Positions 7,340 to 12,085 of a DNA stretch of 12,085 nt are shown here, one piece after another. The stretch is from contig CAYGPI010000078.1 of assembly GCA_964351745.1 (NCBI GenBank), forward strand, positions 1 to 12,085. Reading direction: 5' to 3'. Within the stretch, counting starts at the first letter, position 1, and each line of letters begins with the position of its first letter. Source of the DNA: CAYNJF01 sp964351745 (lineage in GTDB: Bacteria; Pseudomonadota; Gammaproteobacteria; Berkiellales; Berkiellaceae). The position numbers were made by a program, and so were the translations under genes. The notes under the pieces were generated by a model, which had not been told where the DNA came from, ran no database searches, and saw only the letters and a program-made list of their open reading frames with translations.

Positions 7340-7567
7340 CTAGGAATGTTCCTCAATAACATCTAAGCCACCAGCATATCCCAAAATAGCCCCAGCCGAT
7401 ATAGCTATAGGCATCATTGCATCTTGGGCTCGCAAAGGAAAAAGTAGAAGGCTAGCCATCAGACCAACCGTTGCCCCAGCAATTGTGTAAGACAATACAA
7501 GAGCCGTATCCTTTATATTGCTACCACCGGTAACTTGAGCTATTTCAAAGTTTGTTAGTAATTTCAT
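7340..7567 (-). CDS. Bacteriocin-like precursor peptide with double-glycine leader
   Basis: This is a 75-aa peptide. Residues 1-15, MKLLTNFEIAQVTGG, fit the double-glycine leader consensus (L-T/S-x-x-E-I/L-x-x-V/I-T/S-G-G) closely. Such leaders are cut after GG by C39-peptidase ABC exporters. The predicted mature part (16-75) is hydrophobic and rich in Gly/Ala, with two likely membrane-spanning stretches (about 22-42 and 52-66) separated by PLRAQD, as in class II bacteriocins/microcins. ATG at 7567 is chosen because GAAGGA lies 7 bases upstream. A TTG start five codons earlier would overlap that ribosome site. No exporter, immunity gene or sister peptide is recognisable beside it, so processing would depend on genes elsewhere. 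The leader identity is strong. Antimicrobial activity is inference; double-glycine signalling peptides or small secreted membrane peptides are alternatives. Confidence 0.8.
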   Translation of the reverse strand: MKLLTNFEIAQVTGGSNIKDTALVLSYTIAGATVGLMASLLLFPLRAQDAMMPIAISAGAILGYAGGLDVIEEHS

Positions 7568-7755
7568 AGGTCTGTCCTTCAATTAAATTGAGCCAATAAA
7601 TTAACATAATAATAAAGATTATCAAATTTTCGGCTTAAAAAGTAATTAAATTAACTCTTCACTTGTATCCCTAGGATTTGCTACACCAAACTTTAGATTT
7701 AGCAAAAGTTAGTTTAAAGTATGATAATTCACGCTATCCTTACCTAGGCACCCTT

Positions 7756-9216
7756 ATGACTGAAGTTTCTGAGAAAAATGAAACACCATCAAATAGCATC
7801 CGCTATACACCACTTCTGATATGTCTTATTGTTGCTTTAGCCCTTTGGTTCTCCCCAAAACCTGAGGAGTTAAGTTATGAGGCTTGGCACTTACTTGCCA
7901 TCTTTATTACAACCATTTTAGGACTAGTCATCAAACCGATGCCTATGGGTGGCGTGGCGCTTATCTCAATCACTACAGTCATACTCACTCAAACTTTGTC
8001 TGTGCAAACAACTTTTAGTGGTTTTCATTCAACAACTGTATGGCTAGTTATCTTTGCTCTTTTTATTGCTCGAGGCTTTGCCGTCACAGGCCTTGGGAAA
8101 AGGCTTGCCTACTTCTTTAGTTACCGACTTGGCAAAAGCTCTCTTGGCTTAAGTTATGGCCTTATTGCGACCGATCTAATGATTGCTCCTGCAACACCTA
8201 GTGTCACCGGACGGATTGCAGGTATTGTTTTTCCTATCCTTAAAGGACTAGCAAACTCTTATAAAAGCTACCCCAATTGCCCATCGAGTAAAAAAATTGG
8301 AGGTTTTTTAACACTGGTGGCTTTTCAAGGCTCTGTCGTGACATCAAGTATGTTTTTAACCGCTATGGCAGCGAATCCTATTTTATTTGATCTAACGACC
8401 AAAGAAGGCCTTGAGCTTTCATGGGTCAAATGGGCGCTCGCAGCGATTGTCCCTGGCATCATTAATCTCATCATGATTCCAATTGTTATCTATTTTATCT
8501 ACCCCCCAGAAATCAAACGAACGCCTGATGCTCCTCAGATTGCCTACGAGCACTTAAAACAAATGGGTAAGATATCCTCTAAAGAGTGGATCATGGTTGC
8601 GACCATCTGTTTGCTTTTAATTCTTTGGATCTTTGGTGGCGCAATCCATGAGTACGCAGGCATAGAAATGCATAATGCTGTTGTGGCAGCCATGATTGGA
8701 TTAGTCGTTCTGCTGATTACAGGCGTGCTAAATTGGAAGAGTCTGGTGAAAATGGATGGGGCCTGGGAAACGTTTGTTTGGTTTTGCGTCTTAATTATGC
8801 TTGCTGGGAGTCTTAAAGATCTAGGCGTTGTATCTTGGTTTAGCAATACGGTTGGCCAACAATTTAACGGGGTTAATTGGAAAATTGCCTTTCCAGTATT
8901 AGCTCTAATTTACTTTTACTCGCATTACTTTTTTGCCAGCTCTACAGCTCACGTCTACTCAATGTACACGCCGTTTCTACTCGTTAGTATTGGATTAGGC
9001 GCCCCACCTATGCTTGCCGCTTTTATTTTAATATTCTTTAGTAATTTATTTGGTGGTATTACACATTACAGTTTAGCGCCAGCTCCCCTATTATATGGTG
9101 AAGGCTATGTTGATATTAAGGATTGGTGGCGCGTAGGCTTCATCGTTAGCTTACTTAATATTTTGATTTGGTCGACCATTGGGATAGGATGGTGGAAGTT
9201 ACTTGGGTTCTGGTAG
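7756..9216 (+). CDS. DASS-family anion (dicarboxylate/tricarboxylate) transporter
   Basis: This is an inner-membrane transporter of the divalent anion:sodium symporter family, most like the CitT/plant 2-oxoglutarate-malate translocator branch, expected to move C4-C6 di- or tricarboxylates. With ATG at 7756 it is 486 aa, a normal length. About 12 hydrophobic segments are visible. Family signatures are EAWHLLAIF near the start, GFHSTTVWLVIFALFIARGF, and the first substrate-binding loop APATPSVTGRIAGIVFPI (PSVTGR at 148-153). The second is the repeat-equivalent loop FASSTAHVYSMYTPF (SST at 395-397). The usual first loop is PS(N/T)TAR; here Asn/Thr is Val and Ala is Gly. The open frame extends 26 codons upstream to a TTG at 7678, but those codons are hydrophilic, lack a ribosome site and are not conserved as I recall, so ATG 7756 is preferred. 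The substrate cannot be fixed from sequence. Confidence 0.9.
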   Translation: MTEVSEKNETPSNSIRYTPLLICLIVALALWFSPKPEELSYEAWHLLAIFITTILGLVIKPMPMGGVALISITTVILTQTLSVQTTFSGFHSTTVWLVIFALFIARGFAVTGLGKRLAYFFSYRLGKSSLGLSYGLIATDLMIAPATPSVTGRIAGIVFPILKGLANSYKSYPNCPSSKKIGGFLTLVAFQGSVVTSSMFLTAMAANPILFDLTTKEGLELSWVKWALAAIVPGIINLIMIPIVIYFIYPPEIKRTPDAPQIAYEHLKQMGKISSKEWIMVATICLLLILWIFGGAIHEYAGIEMHNAVVAAMIGLVVLLITGVLNWKSLVKMDGAWETFVWFCVLIMLAGSLKDLGVVSWFSNTVGQQFNGVNWKIAFPVLALIYFYSHYFFASSTAHVYSMYTPFLLVSIGLGAPPMLAAFILIFFSNLFGGITHYSLAPAPLLYGEGYVDIKDWWRVGFIVSLLNILIWSTIGIGWWKLLGFW

Positions 9217-9282
9217 AAGCCATGCGTTTAGTATAAGATGTGTGACTGATATGGTTGAAAAACAAACAAAACGAGGAATGAT

Positions 9283-9792
9283 ATGACAAGCTTAACAATT
9301 GAGCTACCTGATGATGTTTATGAAGATTTAGGTGAAGTAGCAAAAAGATTGAATCAAACATCCGAAGAAACAACTCAAATGGCATTAAGTTTACTCATGC
9401 AATTTGATTCTTTAGATTTTGCTTTAGTTGCAACTGCACGTATCAATGACGAGCTTGAAACTATCCCATTGCCAGCGTTGGCTGATGAAGCTGATCTAGC
9501 TTTAGAATTCCATCCTGCTGCTCTAGAAGAATTACAAGCTCTTGAAGAAGATGATCAAGTAGAGGTCTTATCTGCCTTTATTGAGAGGATTGTTGCTGAA
9601 GAAGAAGAATTGGATGACACATTAGATCTAGTTATCACCGAGAATGAAACTGATCAAGTTGTTCTATCTAGCTTTGATTTTGGTGATATTGTCTACAAGA
9701 TTGGCGAGAAAGTCGTTGTTTATCTTATAGGCTTACCTCAAGAAGATGAATTTGAGGAATTTGATATTGAAGAAGAAGAAGAGCTTCACTAA
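9283..9792 (+). CDS. Highly acidic protein: RHH-like N-terminus plus RelE/ParE-like C-terminal half
   Basis: This is a 169-aa protein with a good ribosome site (GAGGAA, 4-6 bases before ATG). Residues 1-40 look like a ribbon-helix-helix antitoxin start: strand TSLTIELP, helix DDVYEDLGEVAKRLN, turn, helix SEETTQMALSLLMQ. Residues about 74-150 follow the layout of RelE/ParE toxins: FHPAALEELQAL as first strand/helix, a second helix ending in FIERIVAEEEEL, then FGDIVYKIGEKVVVYLIGL as the terminal strands. Basic catalytic residues are not seen. By my count the protein has about 49 Asp/Glu and 6 Lys/Arg, ending in an EEEEEL run. It could be a toxin-antitoxin pair fused and tamed into a regulator or DNA mimic, or the resemblance may be structural chance. 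It stands alone, 66 bases after the transporter, and is followed by a hairpin at 9808-9844. The gene is certain, the domain reading moderate, the function unknown. Confidence 0.85.
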   Translation: MTSLTIELPDDVYEDLGEVAKRLNQTSEETTQMALSLLMQFDSLDFALVATARINDELETIPLPALADEADLALEFHPAALEELQALEEDDQVEVLSAFIERIVAEEEELDDTLDLVITENETDQVVLSSFDFGDIVYKIGEKVVVYLIGLPQEDEFEEFDIEEEEELH

Positions 9793-9807
9793 GCCCTAAC
9801 CTTCATC

Positions 9808-9844
9808 ATTTGTGTGTGAGTATCGTATATACCCACACACAAAT
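9808..9844 (+). terminator. 11-bp hairpin after the acidic protein gene
   Basis: ATTTGTGTGTG (9808-9818) and CACACACAAAT (9834-9844) pair perfectly, and GTAT/ATAC inside the 15-base loop can extend the stem. It starts 15 bases after the stop at 9792. There is no T-run, so it is either a weak terminator or a transcript-end stabiliser. A 12-base palindrome TTAGCCGGCTAA follows at 9848-9859. Confidence 0.55.
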
Positions 9845-9847
9845 TAG

Positions 9848-9859
9848 TTAGCCGGCTAA
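9848..9859. repeat. Perfect 12-bp palindrome TTAGCCGGCTAA
   Basis: This is an exact palindrome in an AT-rich gap between two plus-strand genes, directly after the hairpin. It could be a protein-binding site for the downstream gene (9983). No second copy is seen in the window. Confidence 0.35.
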
Positions 9860-9982
9860 ATTAAAAAAGATAGACAACTTACCGCCTATCTACCAAATCC
9901 TACCTTTCGTCCCCTTTCTCTTGCCACTTATCGAGTAAGTTAGCATAATCACCCCATCGCAAATAGCCCGAGTCAGAACACT

Positions 9983-10783
9983 ATGTCCTTACCTTTAAAA
10001 AAGACTAATCCCTCTATGTCTAATGCTATGGTTATCAATGGACATGGCGCAAAGACTAGCAAGACATTCTTGCTTAACGGGCACACTGTGATTACCCCTG
10101 AAAGTCTCACTACGCCTTACGTATTTAGTGTAAAACCAGATTTTAATGTTGAAAACTCATTACGCTCAGGTCAGTTATACCCTGTCTTAAATGGACATTG
10201 GCATCGATATCAACCTGGTGTCGAAATACCAGAAGTATTACTGGCTCCATGGAAAGAAAACGAAGCTCAAGAATTTTCTAAACGTCTATTAACAGATCAA
10301 AGTCTATGGTCAAAGATTGACAACACAATGGGCCTTTTAACACAAAGAGATCCAAACGCTTGTTTAGTGGTTAGACTTAAATCTGGGACCAAAAACTACA
10401 CGGGTAAAGAGCTTGTTGATTATTGCGAAAAGCTTAAATCTAACTCTCCTGTTAATGGCACACCTATTGCCTTTATGAGCCCGAGACTTGGGAAAATCAA
10501 AATATTAAAGCCAACGAGTTTAAGTGAAATTCTTGAAGCTCAAAAGCAACAATATGGCGTTGAAATTATCATGCTAGCTACCTGCAATGCTGATGGATTA
10601 AAATCTAAATCAGTGCATCTTGAAACAGCTCAACCACCCAAGCCTATCAGCTCAGTATTTCACAGCAACCCCATTCTTAATGCGTGGAAAGCAGCGAAAA
10701 GCCTCAAGCTGGAGCCTAAAAAAATCCTCGAAGATAAAGAAAATGCTAGCCTCAATAGCATGTTTAAAAAGTTAACAATTTAA
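9983..10783 (+). CDS. Hypothetical protein with His-Gly and late Cys motif (Stv- or clan CD-like?)
   Basis: This 266-aa soluble protein has no signal peptide or membrane segment. I do not firmly recognise it. It begins with a polar tail, then a strand ending in HG (AMVINGHGAKT, His21). A strand-rich region with NGHWHRYQPG follows at 70-79. A late strand ends in Cys (VEIIMLATCNADG, Cys201). A hydrophobic strand ending in His-Gly plus another ending in Cys is the pattern of caspase-like (clan CD) peptidases, and also of the Stv domain found in Legionella and other gammaproteobacterial proteins. The His-Cys distance of 180 residues is long for a caspase fold. The C-terminal 60 residues are Lys/Ser/Pro-rich and probably disordered, as in translocated effectors. 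The ribosome site before ATG 9983 is weak; Met12 (10016) is an alternative start. Its neighbours are also unrecognised accessory genes. Confidence 0.85.
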   Translation: MSLPLKKTNPSMSNAMVINGHGAKTSKTFLLNGHTVITPESLTTPYVFSVKPDFNVENSLRSGQLYPVLNGHWHRYQPGVEIPEVLLAPWKENEAQEFSKRLLTDQSLWSKIDNTMGLLTQRDPNACLVVRLKSGTKNYTGKELVDYCEKLKSNSPVNGTPIAFMSPRLGKIKILKPTSLSEILEAQKQQYGVEIIMLATCNADGLKSKSVHLETAQPPKPISSVFHSNPILNAWKAAKSLKLEPKKILEDKENASLNSMFKKLTI

Positions 10784-10962
10784 ACAACCTAGGTTTTTTA
10801 ACTAAAGTTTACTCTTTAACTTGAAATATCTGGTTCCGGTAAGATAGTTTATAAAAACCACAAGTATTCATACTCCTTTCTGTTTATCTTGTGCATGACA
10901 ATTAGATATGCTAATTTTCCTGCGCATTCTAATAATAAGTATAAAAAGGGAGTATAATAACT

Positions 10963-11457
10963 ATGATGCATCCATATGCAAAATATGCCATTGCCGCCGC
11001 TACTGCTGCTGGCGCTTATCTACTAGCCCCCATGGTTGTTCCGGCAGCTGTACTGGGTGTTGCTCTACCATCATGGCTTGTATCAGGTGCTGCTATTTTA
11101 GGCGGTGGGTATTTAGGCTTAAACCCTTTATCAAGCTTTCTAGAAAAAACATTTTTCTCAAAAGTAAAAACACCAGCATCTACTCCTGACCAATCTCATT
11201 CATCATCCCATGATAGTGACGATGCACAAAACAGCGACGATCTTAAAGCAAGATTAAGTCAAGCTCTAAGCAGCTCACCTGCCCCTTCTGCCAATGATGA
11301 ATCAGATCATAGCGTACATGTTGAATCAGAAGAAGAAGCAGAAGTTGCCCCAGCCGTTCTACACGCTGCGCCTGTTGCTTTAGCTGATGATGATGCTGTT
11401 GCAGCTTCACTAGAAGCTGAAAAGCCTAGACGTAGAAGAAAGAAAAGACGCTCTTAA
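10963..11457 (+). CDS. Small membrane protein with acidic linker and Arg/Lys-rich C-terminal tail
   Basis: This is a 164-aa protein. Residues about 7-52 are Ala/Gly/Val-rich and hydrophobic, room for two membrane segments (about 8-35 and 38-54). Residues about 65-150 are low-complexity, Ser/Asp/Glu/Ala-rich and probably disordered, with DDD and EEEAE runs. The last ten residues are PRRRRKKRRS, a dense basic cluster. GGGAG lies 10 bases before the first ATG. I recognise no family. The basic tail could bind nucleic acid or acidic lipid, fold back on the acidic linker, or act as a nuclear localisation signal if the protein is delivered into a host cell; nothing here decides. A second plus-strand frame (10908-11189) overlaps it and is a shadow. 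A strong terminator follows at 11465. Confidence 0.8.
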   Translation: MMHPYAKYAIAAATAAGAYLLAPMVVPAAVLGVALPSWLVSGAAILGGGYLGLNPLSSFLEKTFFSKVKTPASTPDQSHSSSHDSDDAQNSDDLKARLSQALSSSPAPSANDESDHSVHVESEEEAEVAPAVLHAAPVALADDDAVAASLEAEKPRRRRKKRRS

Positions 11458-11464
11458 TTCTCTT

Positions 11465-11490
11465 AAAAAGCACCGATTTCGGTGCTTTTT
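11465..11490. terminator. Bidirectional rho-independent terminator
   Basis: AAAAAGCACCG (11465-11475) pairs exactly with CGGTGCTTTTT (11480-11490), with a four-base loop. It is followed by T on the plus strand and preceded by A on the plus strand, so both strands carry a U-tract. It sits between convergent genes ending at 11457 (plus) and 11505 (minus) and probably serves both. Confidence 0.93.
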
Positions 11491-11504
11491 TAATTCTGGT
11501 CTTT

Positions 11505-11897
11505 TTATCCTTTCGAAAATGGTTTTAATTGAGTCCATGTTGCTTTTTTAGATGTTGGAGAACTCAGCATTTCCTCCAAAGAAGATACAACCAACACCTC
11601 GCTCGTTTTAAATGGAGAGCTATCAATCTCTGCGCCAAATAAAACAACTTGATTAGCCTCAAATGTTTTTATATTCATCGTTGTGACCACTTTGACTTTA
11701 GGCCTTGACCAACCTAAAGCACCCATAATTTTGACAAATAAGGCTTTACAAGCTTCTTGCTGCCATTGTTGATGGTCAACAACGCATAGCGTTTCAACCA
11801 CTGATTTAGGCTGCTTTAAGATCTTTAAGTCTCTATCTGCTGATAACCATACAGGGACATCTAAATATTCAAGATATGCTAACTGCTGATAATTCAT
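11505..11897 (-). CDS. holD: Probable DNA polymerase III psi subunit
   Basis: Psi (HolD) links the clamp loader, through chi, to single-strand DNA-binding protein during replication. This 130-aa protein shows the layout expected from memory of gammaproteobacterial HolD. It has an N-terminal LAYLEYLDVPVWLSA segment (the N-terminal region of psi contacts the clamp loader). A central helix follows (CKALFVKIMGALGW), then a VVLFGAEI strand (84-91), and finally SLEEMLSSPTSKKATWTQL (106-124), matching the SL-x-x-ML-x-x-P-x-x-K-x-x-W signature. The length fits (E. coli psi has 137 aa). ATG at 11897 is preceded by AGGA 5 bases away. It lies 23 bases downstream of a leuA-family gene and is probably co-transcribed with it. 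HolD is poorly conserved, so the identification rests on these short patterns. Confidence 0.7.
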   Translation of the reverse strand: MNYQQLAYLEYLDVPVWLSADRDLKILKQPKSVVETLCVVDHQQWQQEACKALFVKIMGALGWSRPKVKVVTTMNIKTFEANQVVLFGAEIDSSPFKTSEVLVVSSLEEMLSSPTSKKATWTQLKPFSKG

Positions 11898-11920
11898 GAA
11901 TTTCCTGACATTAGTTCTAT

Positions 11921-12085
11921 TTAATTCTGTTTTTTAAAAGCTTGGAGTAAATCACTATCCATGATTTCATGCTTCTCATCTGCTAACGCTTTAAAGACAT
12001 CAAAGCTGTGACGAAAGTCTTCTGGAGAATCAAATGAGATTTCAAGCTTATCGCACCGGCTTTTAAAAGCTGCTCGACCTGAGTG
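11921..12085 (-). CDS. leuA: 2-isopropylmalate synthase family (LeuA-type), C-terminal end only
   Basis: The window's right edge cuts this minus-strand gene. The last 54 codons are readable, starting exactly at 12085 and ending at TAA 11923-11921. The translation starts HSGRAAFKSRC and ends FKALADEKHEIMDSDLLQAF plus four residues. HSGR-x-AF and F-x-x-FK-x-LAD-x-K-x-E-x-x-D-x-DL are hallmarks of the subdomain that follows the TIM barrel in LeuA and related homocitrate/citramalate synthases. LeuA condenses acetyl-CoA with 2-oxoisovalerate in leucine synthesis. Normal LeuA continues for about 110-130 residues as a leucine-binding dimerisation domain. This one stops, and holD starts 23 bases later, so the regulatory domain is absent. 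Homocitrate or citramalate synthase are alternatives that cannot be excluded from this fragment. Confidence 0.8.
   Translation of the reverse strand, partial: HSGRAAFKSRCDKLEISFDSPEDFRHSFDVFKALADEKHEIMDSDLLQAFKKQN

Noticed and set aside
8544..8846. 100-aa minus-strand frame inside the transporter
   Set aside because: Antisense shadow of a clearly conserved transporter gene.
9155..9385. 76-aa minus-strand frame across the gap before the acidic gene
   Set aside because: It overlaps both neighbouring coding regions antisense and has low-complexity Leu/Ser/Phe composition.
10953..10958. TATAAT as a -10 box for the gene at 10963
   Set aside because: It is only 4 bases before the start codon and beyond the ribosome site, so it cannot be the promoter of that ATG.
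10908..11189. 93-aa plus-strand frame
   Set aside because: It overlaps the 164-aa gene in another frame and is Cys/Arg-rich with improbable composition; the 10963 frame has the ribosome site.
1..12085. CRISPR array, tRNA, rRNA, insertion-sequence transposase or integrase
   Set aside because: I saw no regularly spaced repeats, no cloverleaf with CCA end, no rRNA sequence and no transposase or integrase motif on either strand.

Overview
The window reads as a low-GC gammaproteobacterial chromosome segment. The best guess is a Legionellales-type (Legionella/Coxiella/Berkiella-like) host-associated organism. This is inferred from RF3 (prfC), a probable gammaproteobacterial Pol III psi subunit (holD), a long HtpX-like protease paired with LemA, a CitT/DiT-type anion transporter, and several unrecognised proteins with coiled-coil, acidic or arginine-rich sequence. 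No marker fixes the genus.

Layout. Positions 1-905 (minus) hold the N-terminal 301 codons of an unrecognised membrane/coiled-coil protein that runs off the left edge. Positions 993-3521 (minus) are a lemA-M48 protease operon. Positions 3646-6103 (minus) are prfC overlapping a PF10118-type ferritin-like metal-dependent hydrolase. Positions 6186-6972 (minus) are a decayed 'mobile mystery protein' A/B module: an intact XRE-type regulator with three 18-bp operator copies upstream, and an internally deleted remnant of its Fic-domain partner. Positions 6973-7339 hold no convincing gene. Positions 7340-7567 (minus) encode a 75-aa peptide with a textbook double-glycine leader. From 7756 the plus strand carries the anion transporter, a very acidic protein with a ribbon-helix-helix-like start and a RelE/ParE-like second half, an unrecognised 266-aa protein, and a small membrane protein with an acidic linker and a basic tail. 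A strong bidirectional terminator at 11465-11490 separates these from a minus-strand pair, holD preceded by the 3' end of a leuA-family gene.

How it fits together. Housekeeping blocks (envelope proteolysis, translation termination, leucine synthesis/replication) flank an accessory middle (about 6.2-11.5 kb). That middle contains a solitary regulator whose partner is deleted, an orphan bacteriocin-like precursor, and several proteins that look like toxin-antitoxin relics or host-interaction candidates. The most informative points are the Fic-partner deletion scar, the triple operator, the orphan GG-leader peptide, the acidic RHH/RelE-like fusion, and a LeuA-type enzyme that ends before the leucine-binding domain.
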